NCBI GenBank assembly: GCA_021229015.1
Contig: CM037782.1
Coordinates: forward strand, 65,596,108-65,660,107
DNA: 64,000 bases
From: Solen grandis
Lineage: Eukaryota > Mollusca > Bivalvia > Adapedonta > Solenidae
Reading direction: 5' to 3'
A program made the position numbers and the translations under genes. Shown here piece by piece: positions 32,442 through 44,045 of this stretch (position 1 is its first letter; the number at the start of each line of letters is the position of its first letter). The notes under the pieces were generated by a model. That model was not told the DNA's origin. It did not search any database and saw nothing but the letters and a program-made list of their open reading frames with translations.

Positions 32442-32449
32442 TAGAGCCA

Positions 32450-33190
32450 ATTTGTAAAAGTAAAAGAAAAAATCCATTTTGGAAAGCGGTCATTTCGTAA
32501 CCTTCAATATGCGCAACCGTTTAATTTGTTTCCATTTTAGGTCAATTCATGAGGCGGTATGTAAGGTATTATAGTATATGCAATTAAAGATTTTAAATTA
32601 ATAAATGTGAGTTAACACAAATAAAAAGCGGAAAGTCACGGTTTTGTATAGGATAATATCTTAAGTCCCACAATTTTAATGAAATTGCATTCTCATATTC
32701 CTTTAATAGGCATAAAAAGTACAAGTTTGAATTATAAAAATAAAAGCCTTTTTGACTTCACATTCATTCACACATACACTTTTATTTATTAACATTTATC
32801 CGTAAATAGAATAAGGCTTTGTCAGTATAGCAAGCAGCACGGACAGGACTGCTGAACGGTGACCCCCCCCCCCAATGAAGAATTTGTGCCAGATTGAAAC
32901 AAGAAAATATAGGAAATGGGTTATGATCTCCGAAATGCACTGACCTTTCAAGCATGCATATGGTTTATGCACGCTACACCTTTGTGTTATGACTTACACT
33001 TCAATAAAAATTCCTGAATATCTAAACATAAATGTGAAAGTTATAAAACGGACATGAAAATGAAACCTATGAACACCAAAGACATGCTGCAAAATCATGT
33101 CATCTTGTAATGAAAAACAATTTTGTAAAGTTTAATGAAAATCCATCCCTAGATATGGAAGTTAAAAAAAGTGGACAAATCGATGTAGCC
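32450..33190. other. NLR-like intron, non-coding
   Basis: No repeat border or exon is recognised. It has a run of ten C residues at about 32862 and AT-rich unique sequence. Confidence 0.4.
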
Positions 33191-33800
33191 TATAAAAACC
33201 AAAGAGAATTTCTAACAACACTTGTGACCTTTTAAGCGTACTTATGGTTGATGCGTACGACACACCTTTTTGTTATGACAAACACTTCTGTAGAGTTTTT
33301 TTTTTTTTAAAATTCATCCAATGCTATATTAGTTATAGAGCGGATACGAAGATGTAACTTATAAATACCAAAGAGAATTTATAACAACTCAAGTGACCTT
33401 GACCTTTCAATGATGCATATATTTGATGTGCACAACACACCTTAGTGATAAGACAAACACTTCTGTAAAGTTTTATGAAAATCAATCCAAAGATATTGAA
33501 GTTCTAGAGCAGACATGAAGATGGAGGCTATATAAAATACCAAAGAGAATTTCCAACAACTCCAGTAACCTTGAACTTTTAGGGACGCATATGGTTTATG
33601 TGCGCAACACACTTTTGTGTTACTATTGTAAAATTTTATGAAAATCCATCCATTAATATGGAAGTTATAGAGCGGACACAAAGATATAGCCTAAGAACAC
33701 CAAAAACAATGTTTAACAACTTCTGTGACCTTGACCTTTCAAGGGTCGATATGGTTGAGTTGTGCAATACACCCTTTGGTTATGAAGTTACCTTATCTTC
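33190..33800. repeat. Tandem units of about 150 bp with TGACCTTGACCTTTCAA
   Basis: Four units share GTGACCTTGACCTTTCAA, GATGCATATGGTTGATGTGC, ACACACCTTTGTGTTATGAC, TTCTGTAAAGTTTTATGAAA and AATCCATCCA. They are close in style to the interiors of the stem-loop-ended elements but have no preserved ends here. Confidence 0.65.
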
Positions 33801-33869
33801 TGTACAGTGTACACAAATAAAAGCTAGTGGAATTAAGATCTAAAGGAAGGTAATAGAGTTACTCATTAC

Positions 33870-34586
33870 TTGTTTTCTCCTCCTGGTATCTGGAATCTGT
33901 CTGGTTTGTCACAGATTGCTGTATGTTTTGTATATGTTGCTCTGCCACATCCCTCATTGCCTCAACTTGCTGTTTGCCTTTATTTTGTATGATTTGTATC
34001 TGTTCTTCTGCCTTAACCGTCACTGCCTCAACCTGTTGGTTACCCTTACTCTGTATGTTTTGTATCTGTTCTTCTGCCTTAACCTTCACTGCCTCAACCT
34101 GTTGGTTACCCTTACTCTGTATGTTTTGTATCTGTTCTTCTGCCTTAACCGTCACTGCCTCAACCTGTTGGTTACCCTTACTCTGTATGTTTTGTATCTG
34201 TTCTTCTGCCTTAACCGTCACTGCCTCAACCTGTTGGTTACCCTTACTCTTAAGTTTTGTATCTGTTCTTCTGCCTTAACCGTCACTGCCTCAATCTGTT
34301 GGTTACCCTTACTCTTTATGATTTGTATCTGTTCTTCTGCCTTAACCGTCACTGCCTCAACCTGTTGGTTACCCTTACTCTGTATGTTTTGTATCTGTTC
34401 TTCTGCCTTAATCTTCACTGCCTCAACCTGTTGGTTACCCTTACTCTTTATGTTTTGTATCTGTTCTTCTGCCTTAACCTTTACTGCCTCAACTTGCTTG
34501 TTGCCTTCATCCTGTAATGCCTTTAATGACATCTGCCTGACCTCTGTGATATTCTCGTCTGTAATCTCAAATGCTGAGGTCTCCAA
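33870..34586 (-). CDS. Coiled-coil exon: nine 22-residue repeats, one frameshift
   Basis: The acceptor is TTGTTTTTTTAG, phase 0, beginning LETSAFEITDENITEVRQMS. Then come nine repeats of about 22 residues with consensus VEAVTVKAEEQIQNIQSKGNQQ, ending DSRYQEEKT. The donor ACAA|GTAATG (phase 1) matches the NACHT exon. A period of 22 equals two hendecads (11+11), so an almost straight long coiled coil is likely. Near 34249-34255 one unit has CTCTTAAG where the others have CTCTGTATG, a 1-base loss that breaks the frame. The total is 717 bases, and 718 would restore it. Long plus-strand frames here are shadows of the repeat. Confidence 0.75.
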
Positions 34587-35584
34587 CTAAAAAAACAAAC
34601 ACAAACAAACATAAAATTCCTGGATAACTACAAAACTTGATCATAAACTGTGCATGCTTTCAACATTTCCAGTTCCGAAATAAGGAATTTACAGTGCATA
34701 TAAACATTTTAGCTGATAATAACTGTGACACTAACTGACAGTATAGTCAAAATGAGACCTACCCTTGCAGAATTATAAGGTTGAATCAATAACCTGTCAA
34801 ACTTAAAATTTCTTATGGATAAAAAACAAAACGATAAAATGAAAATTATTTGGTAGTAAAAACAAAAACATGACCTGTCAAAGTCACCGTGACAAATGCC
34901 TCCAAAGACAATCACTGACATTAGACCCTGCGTCATTTGTATGATAGGACCATCTTCTCTTTTTGACTAATTGTGGCCTTGAAATCCATCTATGCATGAT
35001 GGAGTTAAAGACCGGACACGAACACAATGCCCCCCTTTTTGACCTTTGATCTCATATTGTGACCTTGACCTTTAAGCTTCATTTGACCTGTGTCTTGCGC
35101 ACGACACGTCTTCCCAGGCTAAAGAATGTTCGTATCAAGTTATTTCTAAATCCATCCATGCATAATATAGTTTGAGCCGGGACACGACAAAATATCTCCC
35201 TTTTTGACTATTGACCCCAGGATGTGACCTTGACCTTTGAGAAGCGAGCCTGGGTCTTAATCGCTACACATCGTCTCAGTGAGGTGAACATTTCTCCCAG
35301 GCTACTTCAAAATCCACTCATACATGTTACAGAGCAGACACAAAGTGAGACAAACGGACGGACAGTGCAATTACTATATGCCTCCCTTTCGGGGCATAAT
35401 AAAATCAAGAGCTTTGTCACAAATACATCTGTCTTATTTATATTTCACTGTCCAGAGTGCTAGGAACTGTCTGATGGGTTATTAAACTACACACTGCAAT
35501 TTGTTTTTTAGCGATATTTTGGCTCCTACATACATGTTATACTTAGTTTTTTCCTCTGAATAACAATATACGTAAATGTACATT
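34587..35584. other. NLR-like intron with stem-loop-ended repeat
   Basis: Bases 34950-35402 hold GTGACCTTGACCTTTAAGC and GTGACCTTGACCTTTGAGAA units. They end GACGGACAGTGCAATTACTA and the hairpin TATGCCTCCCTTTCGGGGCATAATAAAA (35378-35402), again in plus orientation. The remaining sequence is not recognised. Confidence 0.55.
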
Positions 35585-35826
35585 GTTGTTGTATTGGGGT
35601 TTACCGTTGCTGCGATAGTATTTCAATCATATAGCGACGTCCAGCTAATTACAGGTGGAGGAAGACCCCGAGTACACAGAGGTACCCGGATAGAACCACC
35701 AACCTACCGTAAGCCAGCTTCCTCGCATAAAAAATATGAAGTCCCTACCGGGATTCGAACCAACAGCGGTGAGGGGCTGAGAGATTTGTAATCCATGACT
35801 ATAACCGCTCGGCCACGGCGACCCCC
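35585..35826 (-). mobile_element. tRNA-derived SINE copy G
   Basis: This minus-strand copy is of the same subfamily as copy F (TTGTTGTATTGGGGTTTACC, GAGTACACAGAGGTACCCGG). The duplication is AAATGTACATT (35574-35584) against AAATTTACATT (35827-35837), 10 of 11 bases. A short internal deletion has removed part of the GGAAGGCTTCC segment. Confidence 0.85.
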
Positions 35827-36899
35827 AAATTTACATTTTATCAGAAGTTACTTGGCAATACAATAGAAGGAGTGGCATATATTTATACATGGGTTTTCTG
35901 GCTGATCATAATATTTGAACAAGGACTGGTCAATATTTACCGCATTATGAGAGGGGACGACTCTAGGTAAATTAAAACAATACTGCATCTTTTGTATAAA
36001 ACTTGAACTATCACTGGTTGTCATGAGTACCCTTACTTCATCATATCAACAGATAATAAAGCGGGGCACAGTGAATGTATTGATATATTAATAAAACAGA
36101 AAAAAAGCTTTAAGGACTTTAAGCAATAATGCCAAAAGCTGATACTGGTTTCCAAGTCTGGGTTATTTACTTGAAAGTTTTAGAATGTGACAAATGGGAA
36201 ATGTTACCTAAAAAAGGTTACCTATGTACTAAATTCGATCACAATATCGCATTAAAAATGCAACTCATTGCTAAAGTTATTAAACAGAAATAATGTTTAC
36301 ATTTTTATCAACAATGATCTTCACCTAGACCAGACTGGCCCTAGAACTGATCCACTTTTGGCATTCCATCCATATCTACTGGACAAGTATAAGTCATAAT
36401 CAAACTTTGCCAGTACTGTGATAGTTTGGTCAAGACACTAGTCTGGAATCAGCGAAACAGGTTCAGTAGAATATATGAATGAAAGCCACAATAAACTGAC
36501 AGCTGAGGAGACTAAATACAAGAAGTGTTCCTCGAAACAGATGTGGCACCTGCTGCTGAAAGAAGCATGACAGATAAAAACTAGAGCTACCACTAAAGGT
36601 GATGAATACCCCCCACACAGCCTTTGTTTACAATCAAGTGCCCAGCTATAGGAGGTAAGTCACAATGAATTGATGTTTTCAATTGACATATTACACAAAA
36701 CTATTTCACAATAATAATCTTTTTATACCAAATCAAAATTGTTCTTATATTAATGAAGCCCAAATCATACCAAATCTGCAACATTGAATTAAACAAAAAA
36801 GAATGTGTCACCAAAAGGCTGTTTCTAAGTGAAGAGCTAGTGAAGCTTCCCATAAAATTTGACTGAGTAGTATAATTAAAGATATCAATGAAAGCTGAT

Positions 36900-38038
36900 A
36901 TGTGGAGAATAAGCCAAAAAGTGCCTTCATCCATCCAGTAGTTATTGAGAAATAGCATGGACAAAGAAAACTCCAGAAAATCAGCAAAGGGCCATAACTC
37001 AAAAGAAAATCAGTCAACCGTAACCATTTCATAATATGCACATCTGTGCTTGATATTGAAGCTTCCTATGACGTTTGTTTGAAATCTATCCAGTAGTTAT
37101 TGAGAAATAGCGTGGACAAAGAAAACTCCAGAAAATCAGCAAAGGGCCATAACTCAAAAGAAAGTCAATCAACCGTAACAATTTCATAATATGCACATCT
37201 ATGCTCACCAGTGAAGCTTCCTATGAAGTTTGAGTGAAATCCATCTAGTAGTTAATGAGAAATAGCATGGACAAAGAAAACTCCAGAAAATCAGCAAAGG
37301 GCCATAACTCAAAAGAAAATCAGTCAACCGTAACCACTTCATAATATGCACATCTGTGCTTGATATTGAAGCTTCCTATGATGTTTGTTTGAAATCTATC
37401 CAGTAGTTATTGAGAAATAGCGTGGACAAAGAAAACTCCAGAAAATCAGCAAAGGGCCATAACTCAAAAGAAAATCAGTCAACCGTAACCATTTCATAAT
37501 ATGCACATCTGTGCTTGATATTGAAGCTTCCTATGACGTTTGTTTGAAATCTATCCAGTAGTTATTGAGAAATAGCGATGGACAAAGAAAACTCCAGAAA
37601 ATCAGCAAAGGGCCATAACTCAAAAGAAAATCAGTCAACTGTAACCATTTCATAAGATGCACATCTGTGCTTGATATTGAAGCTTCCTATGAAGTTTGTT
37701 TGAAATCTATCCAGTAGTTATTGAGAAATAGCGTGGACAAAGAAAACTCCAGAAAATCAGCAAAGGGCCATAACTCAAAAGAAAATCAGTCAACCGTAAC
37801 CATTTCATAATATGCACATCTGTGCTTGATATTGAGGCTTCCTATGACGTTTGTTTGAAATCTATCCAGTAGTTATTGAGAAATAGCGTGGACAAAGAAA
37901 ACTCCAGAAAATCAGCAAAGCCATAACTCAAAAGAAAATCAGTCAACTGTAACCATTTCATAAGATGCACATCTGTGCTTGATATTGAAGCTTCCTATGA
38001 AGTTTGATTGAAATCCATCCAGTAGTTATTGAGAAATA
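36900..38038. repeat. 155-bp tandem array, seven units
   Basis: The anchor GGACAAAGAAAACTCCAG recurs at steps of 154-156 bp (about 36960, 37115, 37271, 37425, 37581, 37736 and 37891). Units share AGCAAAGGGCCATAACTCAA, GAAAATCAGTCAACCGTAAC, CATTTCATAATATGCACATC and ATCCAGTAGTTATTGAGAAA. An eighth unit resumes at 40874 beyond the LINE. Confidence 0.9.
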
Positions 38039-38453
38039 AATTATTCGTTTATGCGTCATGTTTGGTACTACAATAAAGGTAATTATGATAAATTAAGAGA
38101 ATTAGCTTCAAATGCAAACTGGAGTTTATTGGAAAATGAAAATATCAAAAGGTATGCTCAAAATATTACAGATCATATTCTTCATATTACTAAAGAATGT
38201 GTACCTAATAAATTTGTTAAAATAATCCGAACTCACATCCTTGGATTACAGCAAAATTAAGTTATTGATAAGAAAACGTAAAAGAGCATATCGTAAAGCC
38301 AAAAATAGTATGTTATTAAACCATTGGGAAGCGTTTCGTAAACTAAGAAATGACGTAATCGCGCAGATAAGGATGAGTAAATCTGAGTATATGATTAAGT
38401 TATCAAATCAACTAAAATCTACTTGTAAGTCTTCTTAAAGTTGGTGGTCTTCT

Positions 38454-39587
38454 TTGAAACATTTTATTAATAGCAACCAATCTGATGATATACCTCCTCT
38501 TCAGCACAATGGTCTTTGGGTGACAGATAAAATTGATAAAGCTAATTTATTTAATAAGTATTTCCAACAACAAACTATTATTGATGATTCCTTGACGACT
38601 TTACCTGTATTAGTTGAACCTGATAATGTACTTAGTTCAATAATTTTGGCACCTATTGAAGTTAATGATGTATTAAAAACTTTAAAACGACACAAGGTGA
38701 TGGGTCCAGATCTAATAAGTAATTATGTACTCGTTGAACTTGCAAACGAATTGTCTGAACCATTATGTAAACTTTTTAATAAATCGTTAAACTGTTGTGA
38801 AGTGCCTTCTAGCTGGAAAGAAGCAAATGTTTGTACAATATTTAAATCTGGAGATAAATCACTTGTTTCTATTTATCGACCTGTATCTCTACTCTGCACG
38901 ATTGAAAAGGTGTTTGAAAAATGCATTTTTAAACATGTTTATAATTTTTGTCTCAGTTCTAATTTAATAACGTCATTTCAGTCAGGTTTTACACCATGTG
39001 ACTCAACTATTAATCAACTAGCCTACCTTTATCATTATATAAATAAGGCGGTTGATTCAGGTAAAGAAGTAAGAGCAACTTTTTGTGATATCAGCAAAGC
39101 TTTTGATAGAGTTTGGCATAGGGGTTTATTAATTAAACTTAAGGCTGCTGGTATTACAGGTGATTTGCTTTGTTGGTTTGAAAATTATTTATCTAATCGT
39201 AGACAGTGTGTTGTCCTTCCAGGAGTCAAATCTAATCCTCTTTATATACAAGCAGGTGTTCCTCAAGGCTCAATATTAGGACCTTTATTATTTTTGATCT
39301 ATATTAATGATATTGTTGATGACATTCAATCAAACATTAGACTTTTTGCTGATGATACTGCATTATATATATTGGTTGAAAATCCGCTTAATGCTTCGAT
39401 GATTTTAAACAATGATTTAGAAAAGATTTCCAAATGGTCTGAAAAATGGCTTGTTACATTTAACCCTAGAAAGACTGAGTCAATGTTATTCTCTCGTAAG
39501 AAAAAACCAATTAATCATCCTCCTCTAGTTATGAATGGTCATCCTATAACTGAAGTTAACAGTCATAAACACTTAGGTTTGGTCTGA
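38454..39587 (+). pseudogene. LINE reverse transcriptase core, 377 codons
   Basis: This is the longest open piece of the LINE. Early residues KTLKRHKVMGPDLISNYVL and SSWKEANVCTIFKSGD are typical fingers and palm sequence. The catalytic aspartates lie in CDISKAFD and FADD. It ends KHLGLV at a TGA made by a 1-base loss, after which the coding sequence continues in another frame (LTNDLSWHNHID). It encodes an enzyme for target-primed reverse transcription but cannot now make the full protein. Confidence 0.85.
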
Positions 39588-39599
39588 CAAATGATCTTT

Positions 39600-40503
39600 C
39601 ATGGCATAATCACATTGATATAATAAAACTTAAAGCTTGGAAACGTATTAATGTCCTTAAATCATTAAAGTACCAATTGGATCGTTCAACTCTTGAAACA
39701 ATTTATTTTTCTTTCATTAGACCTCTTCTAGAATACGGAGATATTATTTTTGATAATTGTCCAGCATATGAAAAAGATGAGCTTGATAAAATACAATATG
39801 AAGCAGCCAGAATTGTTACTGGAACTACAAAATTAGTATCTTTAGAAAACTTATCAGTTGAAACACGTTGGGAATCTGTACAATCAAGAAGAAATAAACA
39901 TAAACTTATACTTTTCTATAAAATGGTGCATGGACTTACTCTTGATTTTTTAAGTGAGCTAATACCTGAACGTGTTGGTAATATCTCAAGTTATAATCTC
40001 AGAAATGCAGATGACTTTCAATGTATTAATTGTAACACTAATTCGTACTATTATTCATTCTTGCCATCTGTTTTAAGGGCTTGGAACGATCTCCCTGTCG
40101 AAATAAGAAATGCTAGATCTTTATCTGTTTTTAAAAGATTGTTAAATGTGAATTGTATAAAACCTCCTAGTTATTTTCAATATGGGGAGCGGGGTTCTCA
40201 AATAATTCATACAAGGTTACGTACAAATTGTAGCTCTCTTAATCATCCACTTTATTTGAAAAATGTTTTAGAATCTCCTTTATGTACTTGTGGAGTTAAT
40301 GAAACTGTAGATCATTATTTTTTTCAATGCCGTAAATTTGATCAACAAAGATTAGTTCTTTTCGAACGTCTCTCCTATGTTCCTAATCTTGACACAAATA
40401 TTCTGTTATTTTGTGACGAAAATTTAAGTTATAATGCAAATATTGCGATAGTTAAAGCAGTTCACGGGTATATCAAATCTACTAAGCGTTTTAAAACCTG
40501 ATA
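39600..40503 (+). pseudogene. LINE ORF2 C-terminal part
   Basis: It continues the LINE after the frame break: KAWKRINVLKSLKYQLDRST, KIQYEAARIVTGTTKL, YNLRNADDFQ and SYYYSFLPSVLRAWNDLP. It has a Cys/His cluster CTCGVNETVDHYFFQC and a stop TGA at about 40499. This conserved tail after the reverse transcriptase is usual in the jockey/CR1/I group. Confidence 0.8.
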
Positions 40504-41128
40504 AGAGGGATAATTCGGTTATTTTGATATATGAAATATTTTCTCAGCATCTCCCAACATCGATCACACCAGATTTATTTTATCTATTTTTTTTTTATTT
40601 CTCTTAATTTAGCCCTTTCATCACTGAATGTCTTACTTTTAATTTTTCATCTGTTCTCTTTATTGATATTTACTAAAAACATTTTATTATGTTTACATTT
40701 CTTTCTATATTTCTGAAGTTTTTGTCATTAAATGGCCATTTTAACTTGTAACGTTATACTGGAAAGAAACACGATAAGTTCTTAACTTCCGTTTCGATCC
40801 TTTTTCATGTATATATTTATATTCTTGCCATTTGTCATGTTTCTTGAAATAAAAATATGTTTAAACTCTCAAAAAAGAAAACTCCAGAAAATCAGCAATG
40901 GGCCATAACTCAAAAGAAAGTCAATCAACCGTAACAATTTCATAATATGCACATCTATGCTCACCAGTGAAGCTTTCTATGAAGTTTGATTGAAATCCAT
41001 CCAGTAGTTATTGAGATATAGCGTGGACAAAAAAACTGCAGACGGACGACGGACGAACCGACCGACCGACCGACCAACATGGTGACTCCTATATATCCCC
41101 CCAAACTACGTTTGTGGGGGGTATAAAA

Positions 41129-42060
41129 AAGTGTCAGAAAGTGTGTCTGGCAGACAGACGGCGGAGAAGTGAGCCCTGTGTGTCACCTCTGCTTGCAGCA
41201 GCTGTGTATCAGCTCTTCTTACAGCAGGTAACACAGTAACTGTCATGGATCATTAACGATATAATTTACTTGTGAATGTTGAAACATTTGTTTGCTTGCT
41301 TTTGTTAAATAACAGTAGTTTGGTGTTTGTGTCCACTTGAAACAGTTAGAGAGCTGCATCACAGCAATATGCCATATGTACATGTAAGCGGCCTGATACC
41401 ACGCCAAGTCATATTATTGTAACACATGGAGCCAACTAGACATGGAACTACCTTATTATTCTTCAAATCAAGCAATGGAAATATTCAGTACCATTTCCAG
41501 TAAGTCTGGTATGAAAGTTCTTTTGAACGAACCCACAACAGACACTCCTCTACAACCAGTACCTTGACCTGTATATGGGGGTTTAGATTAATGTTCCAGT
41601 ATACCTAAACAACTAACATGCTGATTATTGGATATTCCAGTTACATCTTAATAACTGAATTTTAAGTAACATATCAGGATAAAAGTATTGTGTTTATTGT
41701 ATGATGAGATAACTGTGTTCATGTTGGAGAAATAAAATCCTTCTCACCAATTGTTATTTACATACGAGAGGCATTTCGACAGTTTTAAAGCTAGAGTTGC
41801 TGTCACCATCTCTCTTTTCTCAGGATTACCGTTTTGCACTAGTCCAAACCAGTTTCATTTTTTTTAAATTTACGCGTCGATAACATTTAGATAGCTGAAT
41901 GTTGAATCCTATATCTTCCAACCATTTCTCTCCACCACTCCAACCTCCAATTACAATGGCCTGTATCTTCGTAACACAGCTGGTGCCGACAATATTTCCT
42001 ATGGTTGGTAACAAGACACAACACTGTGTGAAGAAGACTACCAAGAGGACAACGCCTTAC
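41129..42060. other. NLR-like intron, non-coding
   Basis: Bases 41335-41450 (GTCCACTTGAAACAGTTAG, ACATGTAAGCGGCCTGATAC) resemble the second SINE family. No other feature is recognised. The short frames near 41826-42044 extend the HEPN exon past its donor. Confidence 0.45.
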
Positions 42061-42219
42061 CTCTGTTAGTTTAGTCACAGATAGCTTTGCTGCAGCGTCA
42101 ATCTGTAAAGCTGCTGTACACTGCAGTGTGTCCTTCATCAAGTTGAGATATTTCTTCAGCTCCAAATCTGTCAGCGACTGGCTCGCGCAGTGTAGAATTT
42201 TGTTCCTTGCAGTTCTACA
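42061..42219 (-). CDS. HEPN domain exon 2 with the RN-x3-H motif
   Basis: The acceptor is TTGGTTACAG, the donor AGAG|GTAAGG, and the exon has 53 codons in phase 0. It starts CRTARNKILHCASQSLTDLE. The RNKILH stretch fits the R-x4-H signature of HEPN domains (R, N and H in register) and aligns with RNEIMH of human CXorf38 as I recall it. Then come KKYLNLMKDTLQCTAALQID and KLSVTKLTE. A predicted RNase or RNA-binding helical domain. Confidence 0.75.
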
Positions 42220-43589
42220 CTGTAACCAAAAACAAAGACTGACCTGACTTATCTTAACAGTCCAGTTCCGTCACACCTATTCCACTTCGGTTATATTTTC
42301 TTATATATTATCACACCTCAGACCTGTAACTGACACATTGGAGAAACTCATAATCATCAGATAAAGACACATGTGCGGTACATTTTCGCATTATTACCAT
42401 CGAAAGATAAAACTACTCTTATTAAACTGGCAATATACTTCAAGAAAGCCATAGAAGTAAGAACTAATTGACTGGATGACTTATATATGTCTTTCTTAAA
42501 TCTATGTTTAATATTACAGACATGCCGAAAAGGTTTTAGGGATCACAGGACCTTTAGTCTTGTAGTTTTAAAAGATTATCAGGACCGAAATTAACTTTAC
42601 AGGACCGAACTGAAACAATAAGAATTTGTTATAGTTTATCATTTATTGCATTAATTTATAAAGTAATTAACACATTTTTTACCATATCTTCATAGATTCC
42701 CGATTTAATTTTCAACATTTGCACATTGTTAGCCTGTTTAGACAACAAATAGCTTCATAGTGGTTACTTGCATGCTGATCTTGTTTAATGTTTATATGTA
42801 TTGGAAATGCGACAAAGAGTCAAATATCGAGTTGTCGTGTACTGGAGAAGCGAGGATTTAACTGGTCAGATAAGAACACCGTAAAATATAGTGTCTAAAT
42901 GTAGCCCCGAAATGTTTCCGATGCAGAAATGTGTGCTATCATTGAACTGAGTTGCAAACACCCGTGTTAAAAAACCTAGTCTGCATCGGGTACTAGTTGA
43001 TTTCCAAACGTCGATTTGTTTGAACGTTAAGATCTAAATAAAGCTAATTAAAGTAAATGATAGATAAAAGAAAAAACAAATTGTTTACCCATATTTGACC
43101 TTCAACCTCAAACTGCGATTTGTGCAATTCAGATAGGGATCTGTGACAAAGGCCTGCACGCAGTATCATCATATTGATTACAGCCCGGACAAGGCCTGTT
43201 ATACAAATCCTATTCCTTGACGTTTGAGCTACAGACCTGAATCATATATCTCCGGACCGACTCATCATATGTTACAGTATCATTAAGCTGTTTTATAATT
43301 TTGAGGAAGTTACAGGACAGACAATACCTACTGTTCCAATTCTTTTCCCTGCGTTGTACTGTCATGGAAAAAAACGGACATAACTTTAAAAAAAGCTTCA
43401 TACTACGTCTTCTACAACTTAACATCTTTGTGACTACACATGCCAACTTTCATTGAAATATCTCCCAAACTGAAGAAGTTTGTGCGCAGACTACTTCCAG
43501 TATACCCAAGTAAGCATTCGTTTGCTGGCATATAGTACATAAATATCATCTACATCATCTGTATCAAAATGAGAAACAGCTTGTATTAC
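42220..43589. other. NLR-like intron 1, non-coding
   Basis: AT-rich sequence without a repeat border I recognise. Beyond the exon 1 donor the frame stays open by chance for about 30 codons. Confidence 0.5.
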
Positions 43590-44045
43590 CTTAGAGAATG
43601 CAATCGGTACAATCTTTGGAGGATCACCATCCAAGCCCAGTGGAATAATGTGGCGGGTTGCTATCTCCGAGAGGTTGATCCCAATATTTAATAGTCCGCT
43701 GCAATCGGTGGCTGTTGCAGATGGAATGTCTTTATAACCTCCGGTGTTTGGGAGGTAGTTTTTAGCTACCTCCCAGTGGTCTGTTAACCATTTCATCTGA
43801 TCTGAGTTCTTCCATGATGGACCTCCAAACCTGTGGGCCGACACGATCTCCTTTCTCAAATCACTTGTCAAGTTCGTAGAATGTTTAAGTTTCTTTATAA
43901 GTGAATTGTGGAATTCTACCGCCTCATTGTCTATAAAGGATTCCAGACCCTCCTTCGTGTATTTAAGACCAATGCCTGCACGGACCCAGTTTCGGAGGCC
44001 TTGGTCATGGAGTGTAGCCCGATGAGATGTTGAAGCCATCTTCAT
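43590..44045 (-). CDS. CXorf38-like (DUF4559) exon 1 of the NLR-like gene
   Basis: The ATG at 44043-44045 (a second is two codons later) begins 152 codons to the donor CTAAG|GTAATA in phase 0. It contains GLRNWVRAGIGLKYTKEGLE, FIDNEAVEFHNSLIKKL and MKWLTDHWEVAKNYLP, the conserved W-V-x-A and WEVAK blocks of the CXorf38/DUF4559 family. Then come ATDCSGLLNIGINLSE and IVPIAFSK, leading into CRTARNKILH of the next exon. The frame is intact. In other animals the family stands alone, whereas here it heads a NACHT gene. Confidence 0.78.

Larger units (their letters stand above)
38039..40873 (+). mobile_element. 5'-truncated non-LTR retrotransposon (LINE), reverse transcriptase
   Basis: The element starts inside ORF2 (RHVWYYNKGNYDKLRELASN) and carries the reverse transcriptase: CDISKAFDRVWHRGLL, AGVPQGSILGPLLFLIYIND and RLFADDTALY (the FADD catalytic box). 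The usual C-terminal part follows (RPLLEYGDIIFDNC, then LCTCGVNETVDHYFFQC). It is dead: a frame break near 38230, an in-frame TAA at 38436-38438 and a 1-base loss near 39585. The 3' UTR ends with AATAAA (40851) and a short A run. It is jockey/I-like in style, clade not determined. Confidence 0.85.
36577..41128 (+). mobile_element. Stem-loop-ended tandem-unit repeat, ATACCCCCCACA family
   Basis: The start is AACTAGAGCTACCACTAAAG and AATACCCCCCACAC. The end is GACGGACGACGGACGAACCG, ATCCCCCCAAACTACGTTTG and TGTGGGGGGTATAAAAAA. The end is a strong hairpin, and ATACCCCCCACA and TGTGGGGGGTAT are inverted repeats of each other. Inside is a clean 155-bp tandem array (36900-38038 and 40874-41035) that a LINE has split. 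Confidence 0.75.
26335..44045 (-). pseudogene. HEPN / coiled-coil / NACHT / LRR gene (NLR-like), frameshifted
   Basis: Blocks on the minus strand: 43590-44045 and 42061-42219 (CXorf38-like HEPN), 33870-34586 (coiled coil), then 29408 down to the gap at 26334 (NACHT and LRR-like repeats). Joints are phase 0, phase 0 and phase 1, all GT-AG, which supports one gene. NACHT proteins are STAND ATPases that oligomerise on sensing a ligand. HEPN domains with an RN-x3-H motif are often RNases. The combination suggests an innate immune sensor with an RNA-cleaving or RNA-binding effector. I see a 1-base deletion in the coiled coil and at least four shifts in the NACHT/LRR block, so it is a pseudogene or the sequence is poorly polished. 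The 3' end is unknown because of the gap. Confidence 0.7.

Noticed and set aside
33916..34590. Plus-strand frames of 86-224 codons with LLVTLTLYVLYLFFCLN-type repeats
   Set aside because: These are shadows of the minus-strand coiled-coil repeat, whose splice sites, phases and neighbour exons support the minus strand.
36900..38038. CRISPR-like array
   Set aside because: The 155-bp units are contiguous repeats with no unique spacers, in a eukaryotic genome.
41826..42165. Extension of the HEPN exon beyond 42061
   Set aside because: A strong donor (AGAG|GTAAGG) ends the exon. The following frame has no similarity and would not match the phase of the next exon better.
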